Notes: generated by a model from the sequence alone, not told the origin. DNA of 64,000 nt from an uncultured Lachnospiraceae bacterium (GCA_910584205.1 CAJUAA010000002.1:62001-126000); one strand, 5' to 3'. Positions 49,842 through 59,464 are shown, numbered from the stretch's first letter. A program made the numbers and translations.

Positions 49842-51971
49842 GTGACATTATTTGATAGAGTATTCGGCGGAAACGACGCAGTCTATGGCCTTACCGAGGC
49901 TGCCATCGACAAAGCCATCGCAGAGCATGGTGCTGACAAGGCAGTAGCCTTCCCGCATACCGCGTACAGCCTGCCCTGCTACTATGCAGTAACCGGAACG
50001 AAAGTTGCCAATCTGGGTGAGTTAAAGACCGCGCTCGGCGTTGTCAAGACACTCATGACCAGAGAAAAGAGACTGAACGACGCATTCATGAGCGGTGTTG
50101 CTACGGCTCTGTGCGCAGAGTTCATTGAAGTGCTTAAATACATCGACGGGGCAACTCCGTACGAAGAGCCCCTTTACGGACATCTGGCAGACGCGACGAT
50201 CCGTGAGCTGGGCGTGCCGCTGGTTACCGGCGATATCCCGGGTGTGGCTGTTATCCTCGGAAGCGCTCCGACCAAAGAAGACGCAGTGGCTCTGGTGAAG
50301 AGCTATCAGGCACAGGGTATCCTCGTGACTCTGGTAGGCGGCGTCATCGATCAGTGCGTAGAGGCAGGCCTGAACATGGGCTATGCAGTACGTATCGTGC
50401 CGCTTGGCAAAGACGTAACGTCTGTGATCCACGTGGTATCCGTTGCACTCCGTGCGGCTCTGATCTTCGGTAACGTAACACCGGGCGATGCTGCGAACCT
50501 GATGAAGTACACCTTCGAGCGTGTACCGGCGTTCGTCAACGCATTCAAACCGCTGGACGACGTGATCGTGGCATGCGGCGCAGGCGCAATCGCACTTGGC
50601 TTCCCGGTTGTCACCAACGAGACCGAGAACATCTTCCGCGTACCGAAGAGCCTGATCGTTCAGGAGGACGTGGACAAATTCAACGCCACCTCTCTCGAAG
50701 CGCGTGATATCAAGATCAAGATCACGAAGATCGACATCCCGGTATCCTTCGCATCCGCATTCGAAGGCGAGATCATCCGCAAGGGCGACATGCAGGTGGA
50801 GTTCGACGGTTCCAGAAAGGACTGTTTCGAGCTGGTACAGACCAAAGAGCTGACGGCAATCGAAGACCACAAGTTCACCCTGATCGGAAAAGACTTCGAC
50901 GAGTTCGAGGTTGGAAGCAAGAATTCCATCTCTTATATTGTAGACGTGGCAGGAAAGAATATGCAGTCCGACTTTGAGCCGGTGTTCGAGCGTAAGTTCC
51001 ACAGCTATGTGAACTGCATCGAGGGCGTAATGCATACGGGACAGCGTGACATGATCCGTGTGCGTATCAGCAAAGCTACCTTTGAGGCAGGCTTCCGCGC
51101 GAAAGACCTGGCAGAGGTTCTGTACGCGAACATCAAGAATGAATTTGACGCAGTAGTTGATAAATGTGCAGTGACGATCATCACGGATGATGCAGAATGT
51201 ACGAAACTCCGCCATGAGCTGGCAATTCCGGCTTATGACCGCCGTGACGAGCGTCTGACGACTCTGACCGACGAGGCGGTTCCGGTATACTACAGCTGTA
51301 TCATGTGCCAGGCATTCTCCCCGAGCCACGTATGCGTGGTAACACCGGAGAGACTTGGACTGTGCGGCGCCGTGTCATGGCTGGATGCGAAAGCAACCAA
51401 CGAGCTTGACCCGCAGGGACCGTGCCAGGTGATCACGAAGGAAAGAGTCATCGATGAGAACCTCGGACGTTACGAGGACGTGGATGAGGCAGTTGCAAAA
51501 TTCTCCCAGGGCGCTCTGGAGCACGTTACCCTGTACTCCATCATGGAAGATCCCATGACCTCCTGCGGATGCTTCGAGTGTATCTGCGGTATCGAGCCGT
51601 GCTCCAACGGCGTGGCAATTACCAACCGTGAGTACGCAGGCATGACTCCTCTTGGAATGACCTTCGGCGAGCTGGCGTCCATGACCGGCGGCGGTGTGCA
51701 GACACCTGGTTTCATGGGACACGGCAAGCACTTCATCGCTTCCAAGAAGTTCATGAAGGCAGAGGGCGGCTTTGAGCGTATCGTATGGATGCCGAAGGAT
51801 CTGAAAGATACTGTGGCAGACAGACTGAACAAGGCGGCAAAAGAAGTCTATGACATCGACAACTTCACGGATATGATCGGTGACGAGACCATCGCAACGG
51901 ATCCGGAGACACTGCTTGAGTTCCTGACCGAGAAGGGACATCCGGCACTGAACCTGGAGCCGCTTATGTAA
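49842..51971 (+). CDS. acsB: Acetyl-CoA synthase, AcsB
   Basis: 709 residues, the usual size. Makes acetyl-CoA from methyl-corrinoid, CO and CoA at the Ni-Ni-Fe4S4 A-cluster. The A-cluster cysteines are in YYSCIMCQAFSPSHVCVV and SCGCFECICGIEPCSNGVAI. GTG start at 49842 with GGAGG upstream. Followed by a terminator and then a fresh promoter for acsD. Confidence 0.96.
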   Translation: MTLFDRVFGGNDAVYGLTEAAIDKAIAEHGADKAVAFPHTAYSLPCYYAVTGTKVANLGELKTALGVVKTLMTREKRLNDAFMSGVATALCAEFIEVLKYIDGATPYEEPLYGHLADATIRELGVPLVTGDIPGVAVILGSAPTKEDAVALVKSYQAQGILVTLVGGVIDQCVEAGLNMGYAVRIVPLGKDVTSVIHVVSVALRAALIFGNVTPGDAANLMKYTFERVPAFVNAFKPLDDVIVACGAGAIALGFPVVTNETENIFRVPKSLIVQEDVDKFNATSLEARDIKIKITKIDIPVSFASAFEGEIIRKGDMQVEFDGSRKDCFELVQTKELTAIEDHKFTLIGKDFDEFEVGSKNSISYIVDVAGKNMQSDFEPVFERKFHSYVNCIEGVMHTGQRDMIRVRISKATFEAGFRAKDLAEVLYANIKNEFDAVVDKCAVTIITDDAECTKLRHELAIPAYDRRDERLTTLTDEAVPVYYSCIMCQAFSPSHVCVVTPERLGLCGAVSWLDAKATNELDPQGPCQVITKERVIDENLGRYEDVDEAVAKFSQGALEHVTLYSIMEDPMTSCGCFECICGIEPCSNGVAITNREYAGMTPLGMTFGELASMTGGGVQTPGFMGHGKHFIASKKFMKAEGGFERIVWMPKDLKDTVADRLNKAAKEVYDIDNFTDMIGDETIATDPETLLEFLTEKGHPALNLEPLM

Positions 51972-52023
51972 GATTTTCGGAAGCTGTGTAACGGATTCCT
52001 GTGGCAGCTTCGGTTGATCCATC

Positions 52024-52056
52024 AGGGCACCCTGTATTTTACAGGGTTGCCCTTTT
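52024..52056 (+). terminator. Terminator after acsB
   Basis: AGGGCACCCTGTA, TTT, TACAGGGTTGCCCT (one bulge) then TTT. It ends the nickel/CODH/acsB unit. Confidence 0.85.
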
Positions 52057-52091
52057 GGAATGCATAAAAGCTTTTCTTATGGAAGGTTTTA

Positions 52092-52100
52092 TGGTATAAT
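52092..52100 (+). promoter_or_regulatory. Extended -10 promoter of acsD-acsC-acsE
   Basis: TGGTATAAT (52092-52100), extended -10; -35 weak (TTTTCT at 17 bases). A separate promoter for the corrinoid-protein genes. Confidence 0.6.
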
Positions 52101-52176
52101 ATTACTGTTCGGGAACGCGTTTGATCCATGAACGCCGGACGGACAGACTTTACATAATTTAAGGAGGATATAACCA

Positions 52177-53118
52177 ATGCCATTCAATGGAAAATCAGGA
52201 AAATTCAATGCTTCCATAGGCGCAGTCGAAGTTGGCTGTGGCGAGAAAGCGATCAAGATCGGCGGCGAGAACGTATTACCGTTCTACACCTTTGACGCTC
52301 CGATTGAGAATTCACCGAAAGTCGGCGTGATGATCACGGACCTTGGTCTGGAGAATGAGCCGGCAGGCGTGAAAGCGTATTACGAAGGATGCGCGAGCAT
52401 GGCTGATATTGCGAAGAAAGCAGCAGCGATGCCGGGAGCAGATTTCGTATGTCTGAAGCTGGAGGGAGCAGATCCCAACGGTGAGGACAAGTCCGTGGAA
52501 GACTGCATGGCAGTTCTCAGAGAAGTAGTTGACGCCATCGACGTACCTCTGGTTATTGCAGGCTGCAAAAATGTGGCAAAAGATGCAGAACTTTTGACGA
52601 AGGCTTCTGAAGTTGCACAGGGTAAGAACGCCATCATCCTTGCTGCAAAAGAAGAAGATTACAAAGGTATCGGTGCGGCTGCAGGCCTTGCATACAACCA
52701 GAAGGTCGGTGCAGAATCTGCAGTAGATATCAACCTTGCAAAACAGCTCAATGTATTGATCTCCCAGCTGGGCGTAGCTCCGGCCAACATCGTTATGAAC
52801 GTTGGTACCGCTACTGTCGGCTATGGTTTTGAGTACGTGGTTTCCACCATGGACCGTATCAAAGCTGCAGCTCTTTCCCAGGACGACAAACAGTTACAGA
52901 TGCCGATCATCACTCCGATCGCTGACGAGGCATGGAATGTAAAAGAGGCTATGGCTTCTGAAGAGGATATGCCGGAGTGGGGCGCTCAGGAAGCCCGCGG
53001 CATTGGCATGGAAGTGTCCACGGCTGCTTCTGTACTGGCATCCGGTTCCAACGCAGTCATTCTGAAACATCCGACTTCCGTTGCAACCATTTCTAAAATG
53101 ATCAAAGAACTGATGTAA
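52177..53118 (+). CDS. acsD: Corrinoid iron-sulfur protein small subunit, AcsD
   Basis: 313 residues. TIM-barrel subunit that, with AcsC, carries the methyl group. The opening FNASIGAVEVGCGEKAIKIG, the PGADFVCLKLEGADPNGEDK strand and FEYVVSTMDRIKAAALSQDD match CdhD/AcsD. AAGGAGG before the ATG. Pairs with acsC, 22 bases downstream. Confidence 0.94.
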   Translation: MPFNGKSGKFNASIGAVEVGCGEKAIKIGGENVLPFYTFDAPIENSPKVGVMITDLGLENEPAGVKAYYEGCASMADIAKKAAAMPGADFVCLKLEGADPNGEDKSVEDCMAVLREVVDAIDVPLVIAGCKNVAKDAELLTKASEVAQGKNAIILAAKEEDYKGIGAAAGLAYNQKVGAESAVDINLAKQLNVLISQLGVAPANIVMNVGTATVGYGFEYVVSTMDRIKAAALSQDDKQLQMPIITPIADEAWNVKEAMASEEDMPEWGAQEARGIGMEVSTAASVLASGSNAVILKHPTSVATISKMIKELM

Positions 53119-53139
53119 TCGGGGAAGGAGGAAAATACA

Positions 53140-54486
53140 ATGGCATTAAAAGGTTTAGACATTTTTAAATTGACACCGAAAACAAACTGTAAGGAGTGCG
53201 GAAGCCCCACCTGTATGGCTTTCTCCATGAAAGTTGCGCAGGGGGCAGTGGAGCTTTCCAAGTGTCCGCATATGTCCGAGGAGGCTCTGGCAACCTTATC
53301 TGAGGCTACCGCTCCGCCTATGAAGACCATCAAGGTTGGTACCGGCGATGCTGAGTACACGCTTGGCGGCGAGACCGTACTGGCAAGACATGAGAAGACT
53401 TTCGTCAGCAAACCGAGATTCGCAGTACATGTAACTCCGGATATGGATGTGGACGCAGTCCTTGCTGAGGCTGATAAGGTTGATTATGACCGTATCGGCG
53501 AAAGAATGCACGCAGAGATGGTATATGTGGAGTGCAACGGTGACGCTGACGCATTTGTGGAAACAGTGAAGAAAGTAACCGGAAAAGGCAAAGTTCTTGT
53601 GCTGTCCTGCAAGAATGCGGACGCAGTGAAAAAAGCTCTGGACGTATGCAAGGATGAGAAGCCGATCATAAACAGTGCAGACGCTTCCAATTACGCAGAG
53701 ATGGTTGAGATTGCAAAAGCGGCAGGCGTTGTCCTGGGCGTATCCGGCGCAGACATCAACGAACTGTACGATACCACCGCAGCGATCGAGAAGCTGGGAT
53801 TCAAGGATCTGGTACTGGATACCACAGGCGCTACCGTCAAGGAGACATTCGCAACGACCGTACAGGTAAGACGCGCATGTCTGGCAAAGGATCCCGACAG
53901 AACATTCGGATATCCGTCCATCGTGAACCTTTCCAAGGTTGCTCCGAATGATGAGGCGATGCAGATCGCGCTTGCTTCTGTATTCATTCTGAAATACGGT
54001 TCCATCATCGTTATGGATACCATGAACTATGCAAGAGGCCTTGCGCTCTTCGGTCTGAGACAGAACGTCTACACCGACCCGCAGAAGCCGATGAAGGTTG
54101 AGCCGGGTATCTATCCGATCAATGGCGGAGACGAGAATTCCGTGGTTCTGACGACCGTTGACTTTGCGCTTACCTACTTTGTCGTATCCGGCGAACTGGA
54201 GCGCTCCGGCGTACCGTGTAATCTGGCAATCAGCGATGCAGGCGGACTTTCCGTTCTGACTTCCTGGGCTGCAGGCAAACTGTCTTCTACTTCCGTATCC
54301 AAATTCATCAAGGAAGAAGTAGAGCCGAAGATCAAGAGCAGAAAACTGATCATCCCGGGCAAGGTTGCCGTCCTGAAGGGCGACATCGAAGCGAAGCTGG
54401 AAGGATGGCAGGTAATCGTTGCTCCGAACGAGGCGGTTCAGCTTGTGAAATTCCTGAAGGATCTGCAGGCAAACGGCGAGATTTAA
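53140..54486 (+). CDS. acsC: Corrinoid iron-sulfur protein large subunit, AcsC
   Basis: 448 residues. N-terminal Fe4S4 motif KTNCKECGSPTCMAFSMKVA with the later Cys in LSKCPHMS; then a TIM barrel with AVHVTPDMDVDAVLAEADKV, and a C-terminal B12-binding Rossmann-like domain (LAISDAGGLSVLTSWAAGKL). The corrin takes the methyl from methyl-THF through AcsE and gives it to AcsB. Confidence 0.95.
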   Translation: MALKGLDIFKLTPKTNCKECGSPTCMAFSMKVAQGAVELSKCPHMSEEALATLSEATAPPMKTIKVGTGDAEYTLGGETVLARHEKTFVSKPRFAVHVTPDMDVDAVLAEADKVDYDRIGERMHAEMVYVECNGDADAFVETVKKVTGKGKVLVLSCKNADAVKKALDVCKDEKPIINSADASNYAEMVEIAKAAGVVLGVSGADINELYDTTAAIEKLGFKDLVLDTTGATVKETFATTVQVRRACLAKDPDRTFGYPSIVNLSKVAPNDEAMQIALASVFILKYGSIIVMDTMNYARGLALFGLRQNVYTDPQKPMKVEPGIYPINGGDENSVVLTTVDFALTYFVVSGELERSGVPCNLAISDAGGLSVLTSWAAGKLSSTSVSKFIKEEVEPKIKSRKLIIPGKVAVLKGDIEAKLEGWQVIVAPNEAVQLVKFLKDLQANGEI

Positions 54487-54595
54487 ACGATAGAATCCAC
54501 GCTTCGCGAGTCTTCTATTGTCATGGATCATTGATGACCGGGCTGTATCAGTGATGCGGCCCGGCCATACAAAAAGTATAAAGGAGAATAGTAGT

Positions 54596-55381
54596 ATGGG
54601 AAAATTCATTGTTATTGGGGAGAGATTATCTGCAACCGCTCCGTCCGTGAATAAGGCTTTCACAGAGAGAGATCCGCAGCCGATCCTTCAGCGTGCAAAA
54701 CAGCAGCTGGATGCAGGCGCATTTTATCTGGATGTGAACATCGGACCGGCTGAGAACGATGGACCGGAGCTGATGAAATGGGCAGTTCAGCTTCTTCAGA
54801 GCGAGTTCGACAATGTTCCGCTGGCTCTGGATACGGCGAACAAGGCTGCCATTGAGGCAGGTATCTCTGTTTACAACCGTTCCAAGGGAAAACCGATCGT
54901 AAACTCTGCAGACGCAGCAGGAAGAATTGAGTACATTGACCTTGCAGCGGCAAATGACGCGATTGTTATCGCACTCTGCAACGGCGAAGGCATTGCGGCG
55001 AACAATGACGAGCGTATGATGTATTGCCAGACCATGCTTGAGAGAGGTCTGGAGCATGGCATGGAAGAGACCGATCTCTGGTTCGATCCGCTGTTCTTGG
55101 TCATCAAGGGCATGCAGGATAAGCAGATGCAGATTTTGGAGTGCATCAAGATGCTTTCCGATATGGGTCTGAACTCCACCGGCGGACTTTCAAATAACTC
55201 CAACGGTATGCCGAAGCATATCCGTCCGATTATGGATTCCGCTATGGTTGCTATGTGTATGACCTGCGGTCTGACTTCCGCAATCGTCAACCCCAACGAC
55301 CTGCGCCTCATGGAGACCATCAAGTCCTGCGATATCATCAAGGACAATACGCTGTATGCTGACTCCTATCTGGAGATCTGA
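54596..55381 (+). CDS. acsE: Methyl-THF:corrinoid protein methyltransferase, AcsE
   Basis: 261 residues, pterin-binding TIM barrel. FIVIGERLSATAPSVNKAFT is the start; QLDAGAFYLDVNIGPAENDG, PLALDTANKAAIEAGI and KPIVNSADAAGR are folate-binding strands; LNSTGGLSNNSNGMP follows. ATG 54596 has AAGGAG ahead; ATG 54518 is unsupported. Ends at a terminator. Confidence 0.94.
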   Translation: MGKFIVIGERLSATAPSVNKAFTERDPQPILQRAKQQLDAGAFYLDVNIGPAENDGPELMKWAVQLLQSEFDNVPLALDTANKAAIEAGISVYNRSKGKPIVNSADAAGRIEYIDLAAANDAIVIALCNGEGIAANNDERMMYCQTMLERGLEHGMEETDLWFDPLFLVIKGMQDKQMQILECIKMLSDMGLNSTGGLSNNSNGMPKHIRPIMDSAMVAMCMTCGLTSAIVNPNDLRLMETIKSCDIIKDNTLYADSYLEI

Positions 55382-55406
55382 TACATATCATACAGTTATA
55401 GAAAAC

Positions 55407-55440
55407 AATACTGCCGGCATTCTACGATGCTGGCAGTATT
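55407..55440 (+). terminator. Terminator after acsE
   Basis: AATACTGCCGGCAT with ATGCTGGCAGTATT, followed by TTGT. Closes the acsD-C-E unit. Confidence 0.82.
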
Positions 55441-55521
55441 TGTAATACAAGCATAACAAAAGCATTTTATTTTAAATTTTAACAGAACTATATTGCTGAA
55501 AATATAAGGAGCGTGTTTGCA

Positions 55522-56013
55522 ATGAAGAAAACTTGGTCTTTTACGGATATGAACGGTGCGGAACACAGCATTGTATATAAGAACGGATTTGGAAATAAAC
55601 TGATTGTCGACGGTACTGTCTACAAGGTGAAGTCCCAGAACTGGTTCATCAATGTTCTGGATTATTCCATTCAGATCGCGGGGACGGATATCCGCCTGGT
55701 GGTACTTGGGAATAAGGCAGATGTGGCGATCAATGGCGTCTATATCGGAAGCGGTGAAAAATATGTGCCGATTCAGGCGAATACCCCTGCATATGTATGG
55801 GTGCTGGTTGGAATCAGTACGATCGGCGGATACTTCGTATCCGGACTCATCAGTCTTCTGATCGGAATTACCATGAGTACGCTGTATGTAAAACATGCAC
55901 TGAATAAAAAGACCGGAGCAGTGATTGGATGCTTTATCGGGTGCACGATCATCCAGATTGTATTACTGTTTGTACTTTCCGGGGTGCTCGGTGCAGTTGG
56001 ATATTACGGATAA
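55522..56013 (+). CDS. Membrane protein of unknown function
   Basis: About 163 residues. Residues 1-95 are a beta-rich, soluble domain (WSFTDMNGAEHSIVYKNGFG; AINGVYIGSGEKYVPI), followed by two hydrophobic segments (WVLVGISTIGGYFVSGLISL; GCTIIQIVLLFVLSGVLGAV). Not recognised. It lies with the next gene between acsE and acsV, apparently as a separate pair. AAGGAG precedes ATG 55522. Confidence 0.65.
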   Translation: MKKTWSFTDMNGAEHSIVYKNGFGNKLIVDGTVYKVKSQNWFINVLDYSIQIAGTDIRLVVLGNKADVAINGVYIGSGEKYVPIQANTPAYVWVLVGISTIGGYFVSGLISLLIGITMSTLYVKHALNKKTGAVIGCFIGCTIIQIVLLFVLSGVLGAVGYYG

Positions 56014-56039
56014 TAAGTACGGGATAGAGAGGACATCAT

Positions 56040-56426
56040 ATGGATTATAACAATCAGGAGCCTGGGTGGGAGGATAAATATCGTGTGCCGCCGACGGAAC
56101 AGCAGCAACAGTACCAGCAGCCCGGCGGCCCGTATCCGCCCCAGGATTCCCGTGTCGTGCTGCGTGAGGTAGGACAGCAGAAAGACAGTAAAATGGCAAC
56201 CGCGGCTTTGGTGCTGGGTATTCTGACGCTGGTGCTGTTCTGGATCCCGATCCTGTCTGTGATCACCGGGCTTGTCGGGATGATTCTCGCAATCATCAGC
56301 CTGGTAAAAGAGGATCACAAAGTCATGGCGATCATCGGGATGATTTTGTCAATTATTGGTCTGGCGCTTGCGGCGCTTATGATTATCGGGGTCGTATTTG
56401 CTTATCTGGCAACTCCTTATTATTGA
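56040..56426 (+). CDS. DUF4190-type small membrane protein
   Basis: 128 residues. Polar Gln/Pro-rich N-terminus (PTEQQQQYQQPGGPYPPQ) then two to three hydrophobic segments (ALVLGILTLVLFWIPILSVI; MAIIGMILSIIGLALAALMI). It resembles DUF4190 proteins. Function unknown; no obvious link with carbon fixation. Its mRNA ends at tandem hairpins. Confidence 0.7.
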   Translation: MDYNNQEPGWEDKYRVPPTEQQQQYQQPGGPYPPQDSRVVLREVGQQKDSKMATAALVLGILTLVLFWIPILSVITGLVGMILAIISLVKEDHKVMAIIGMILSIIGLALAALMIIGVVFAYLATPYY

Positions 56427-56504
56427 CACTGACAGGATGTGTGAGGGGTGAATATCACAGTCGGGTCAGAACCTGGAACAGGGAATGCCATGTCATTTCC
56501 GGAT

Positions 56505-56557
56505 CAGACCAGACGTCTGTCGTCTGGTCTGCGCTGTTGATATCAGCGCGGGTTTTT
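56505..56557 (+). terminator. Tandem hairpins before acsV
   Basis: CAGACCAGACG-TCTGT-CGTCTGGTCTG, an 11-bp perfect stem, then GCGCTG-TTGATAT-CAGCGC followed by GGGTTTTT. The second is a standard terminator. Confidence 0.8.
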
Positions 56558-56663
56558 GTGAAAGAGGTTTGTCTGATATAAAATGAAGCCTGGTCTGCTG
56601 GTGTTTTCTTGAAAGCATCCGCAGTTAACCGAATGTATGAGAAGAGAATATGGAGAAAGACTT

Positions 56664-58595
56664 ATGCCAAATGTAACATTCAGATTTGAAGACGGCACTG
56701 CGAATGTAGTTGCGGTGACCGCCGGAGAGAACCTGTTGGAGGTGGCGCGCAAAGCGAATGTAGCCATTGACGCACCTTGTTCAGGCAACGGTTCCTGCGG
56801 AAAATGCAGAGTAAAATATATCAGTGGAGAACTTGACAGCGAAAAAACACGGCATATTTCAGATCAGGACTACGCGGAAGGGTGGAGGCTTTCCTGCGTC
56901 AGTACGATTACCGGAGATGTGGAAGTGATGGTACCGGATATTGCGTCTGCTTATAAGAGCAGAATGAAGGTAGCGGATCTGAGTTCAAAAGAAGAGATTG
57001 CCATTTTTGATAGAGCAAAAAAAGATGTGGAAGAATCCGGGATCACGTTTGAAAATGATTTTTCCGTAGCGGAGCTTCAGATGGAGGAGCCGACGCTGGA
57101 CGATACGATGCCGGACAACGAGCGGCTGATCTGGGCCATTCAGGCAGCGGCAGGAGCGGAGAAGGTAAAGCTGACGTATCAGGTACTGAAGAAACTGCCG
57201 GATGTACTTCGGGACAATGGATTTCATGTCAATGCGGTGCTGAAGAAGAGCGGACACGGCGTTCTTGTCTATGATGTACTGCCGCCTGCAGACAAAAAAA
57301 TATGCGCGGCTGCCATTGATATCGGCACAACGACCGTATCCGCCGTGATTCTTGATATGGAAAGCGGGGAACTGCTGGCAAAGGCGTCCGCCGGGAACGG
57401 ACAGATCCGCTACGGCGCGGATGTCATCAACCGTATCATTGAATCCACAAAGGACGGGGGAAGAGAGAAGCTTCAGAAAGCAATCATTGAAGAGACTATC
57501 AATCCCATGCTTCAGAATATGTGCCGCGCGGCGGGGATCACGGGAGACCGCATCTATCATCTGTGCGTGGCGTCCAATACGACCATGAATCATCTTTTTG
57601 CCGGTGTGAATGCGGACCCGCTCCGTATGGAGCCGTATATTCCGGCGTTTTTCGAGACCGACAATCTGCACGCCTACGATCTGGGGCTTTGTGTGCACCG
57701 GGATGCCAGGATCGTGATCGCACCCAACATCGGAAGCTATGTGGGCGGCGATATCACAGCCGGCACGCTGGTCAGCATGATCTGGAACCGGCCGGAATTC
57801 AATCTGTTCATCGATCTTGGCACCAACGGTGAGATCGTGTTCGGTAATTCGGATTTCATGATGAGCTGTGCGTGTTCCGCGGGCCCCGCTTTCGAGGGCG
57901 GAGATATCAGCTGCGGTATGCGTGCCACCGACGGAGCCATTGAGGCATGTACCATCGATGCGAAAACCATGGAACCGACTTTCCGGATCGTCGGTGACGA
58001 AGGCCAGAAACCGGTGGGGCTGTGCGGCTCCGGCATCATTGATGTGATCGCGGAACTGTTCCGCTGCCGGATCATCAGCCCCAAGGGAAAATTTGTCCGG
58101 GAAGGCGAACGGGTGCGCCATGACGAGTACGGCATCGGAAGCTATGTGCTGGCGTTTAAGGAAAATGCGGCGGGACATAAGGATGTGGTCATCAACGAAG
58201 TGGATATTGATAATTTCATTCGTGCAAAAGGCGCGATTTTCTCCGCGATCTGTACGATGATCCGTTCGCTGGATTTTGATGTATCCATGATTGAGAACGT
58301 CTATGTGGCAGGCGGGATCGGAAGCGGTATCAACATGAAGAATGCCGTGACCATCGGCATGTTCCCTGACATTGAGATCGAGAAATTCCATTATATCGGC
58401 AATTCTTCTCTGACAGGGGCATACAATATGGTGCTTTCCAGGGAAGCAGAAGAAAAGGTATATGATCTCTCCCATAATATGACCTATATGGAACTGAGTA
58501 CGGATCCGGGTTATATGGATGAATTTGTGGCGGCATGTTTCCTGCCTCATACCGATACGTCGCTGTTCCCCAGTGTCGTCCAGGAAGATATATAG
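56664..58595 (+). CDS. acsV: Corrinoid activation protein AcsV (RACo-type, ferredoxin-ASKHA)
   Basis: About 643 residues. N-terminal [2Fe-2S] ferredoxin with DAPCSGNGSCGKCRVKY and the fourth Cys in LSCVSTI; a linker; then the ASKHA ATPase with AAAIDIGTTTVSAVILDMES, NLFIDLGTNGEIVFGNSDF and YVAGGIGSGINMKNAVTIG. It reductively reactivates the oxidised corrinoid of AcsCD at the expense of ATP. ATG 56664 has GGAG upstream. Confidence 0.92.
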   Translation: MPNVTFRFEDGTANVVAVTAGENLLEVARKANVAIDAPCSGNGSCGKCRVKYISGELDSEKTRHISDQDYAEGWRLSCVSTITGDVEVMVPDIASAYKSRMKVADLSSKEEIAIFDRAKKDVEESGITFENDFSVAELQMEEPTLDDTMPDNERLIWAIQAAAGAEKVKLTYQVLKKLPDVLRDNGFHVNAVLKKSGHGVLVYDVLPPADKKICAAAIDIGTTTVSAVILDMESGELLAKASAGNGQIRYGADVINRIIESTKDGGREKLQKAIIEETINPMLQNMCRAAGITGDRIYHLCVASNTTMNHLFAGVNADPLRMEPYIPAFFETDNLHAYDLGLCVHRDARIVIAPNIGSYVGGDITAGTLVSMIWNRPEFNLFIDLGTNGEIVFGNSDFMMSCACSAGPAFEGGDISCGMRATDGAIEACTIDAKTMEPTFRIVGDEGQKPVGLCGSGIIDVIAELFRCRIISPKGKFVREGERVRHDEYGIGSYVLAFKENAAGHKDVVINEVDIDNFIRAKGAIFSAICTMIRSLDFDVSMIENVYVAGGIGSGINMKNAVTIGMFPDIEIEKFHYIGNSSLTGAYNMVLSREAEEKVYDLSHNMTYMELSTDPGYMDEFVAACFLPHTDTSLFPSVVQEDI

Positions 58596-58608
58596 GAGGA
58601 CCTGTATT

Positions 58609-59253
58609 TTGGAATTGGAAAATCATAAAGAAGAAGTACCTTTCGAGCATTATCTGGAGAAATACAAATCGCTGGATCCGGAGGAAGCCGCGCAAAGATT
58701 GAACATATTGTATGATGCATCAGCGGGCAGGTTTCAGCTTCGTTTCATGGGGCGTGAATATCAGGTGGATTATCCCGCATTTGCGGTCCGTCCGGCGGAC
58801 CCGGACGGAGGAGAGGCGGATCTGTTTCCGGGCAGTCTTCCGGCTCAGACGTTCCTCCTGCGTTTCCTTCTGGAAGGGCAGGATATAAAAAGCAGCGGCA
58901 GATTCATGACATTCCGGGAGGTTCCTACTTACGGGGAACTTTATATCCAGCCGTTTACCGGGAGATGCCTGAAACGTCTGACTTACGGCTTTGGTTATAA
59001 ACTGAAGGCGTTTGCAGAGGCCATGGAGCGCATACCGGGAGCGGAGCGGATTTCCATGGGAGATGTGGCGTATGAGTTCGAGCTGGTCAACGGCTACCGC
59101 ATGCGGTTTATCTTCTGGGAAGGAGACGATGAATTTCCGCCCTCAGCGCAGATTTTGTACAGCGATAATTTCCAGTTTGGCTTTCATGCGGAAGATATGG
59201 TAGTGGCAGGAGATCTGTCAATTACAATGGTGAAAATGCTCTGCGCTTCCTGA
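58609..59253 (+). CDS. DUF3786 protein linked to corrinoid activation
   Basis: About 214 residues of DUF3786. YPAFAVRPADPDGG, AQTFLLRFLLEGQDIKSSGR, FMTFREVPTYGELYIQPFTG and MRFIFWEGDDEFPPSAQILY typify the family; no cofactor motif is visible. It begins 13 bases after acsV with TTG 58609 (AGGAGG nine bases ahead); TTG 58615 is an alternative. DUF3786 often accompanies anaerobic corrinoid/CODH genes; its role is unknown. No membrane segment. Confidence 0.7.
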   Translation: MELENHKEEVPFEHYLEKYKSLDPEEAAQRLNILYDASAGRFQLRFMGREYQVDYPAFAVRPADPDGGEADLFPGSLPAQTFLLRFLLEGQDIKSSGRFMTFREVPTYGELYIQPFTGRCLKRLTYGFGYKLKAFAEAMERIPGAERISMGDVAYEFELVNGYRMRFIFWEGDDEFPPSAQILYSDNFQFGFHAEDMVVAGDLSITMVKMLCAS

Positions 59254-59327
59254 TTGAACATATTGCCGGTATATGCTGCCGATATATTGACGATATGAAC
59301 AAAGTTGCACATAGTACAGTGTGTAGG

Positions 59328-59356
59328 ATGTCAGAAAACTGGTAATATTATATAAT
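59328..59356 (+). promoter_or_regulatory. Promoter of fhs
   Basis: -35 ATGTCA (59328-59333), 17-base spacer, -10 TATAAT (59351-59356). It opens the fhs-fchA-folD unit and makes a leader of about 100 bases. Confidence 0.6.
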
Positions 59357-59419
59357 TCAGTTATGTTCAAAGGACTGACAAACCTTTGTTAAAAATTAAA
59401 CAAGCGCGCAGGACGCGTA

Positions 59420-59446
59420 CCCTGGAGGCAGGTCACTCCAACGGGG
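59420..59446 (+). promoter_or_regulatory. Short hairpin in the fhs leader
   Basis: CCCTGGAG-GCAGGTCA-CTCCAACGGGG just before the ribosome site AAAGGAG. It might mask translation. It does not fit the THF or ZTP riboswitch consensus as I know them. Confidence 0.25.
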
Positions 59447-59464
59447 AAGAAAGGAGTAATTCTT

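Noticed and set aside
59357..59464. THF or ZTP riboswitch before fhs
   Set aside because: Conserved cores of neither class could be matched by eye; only a short hairpin is seen.
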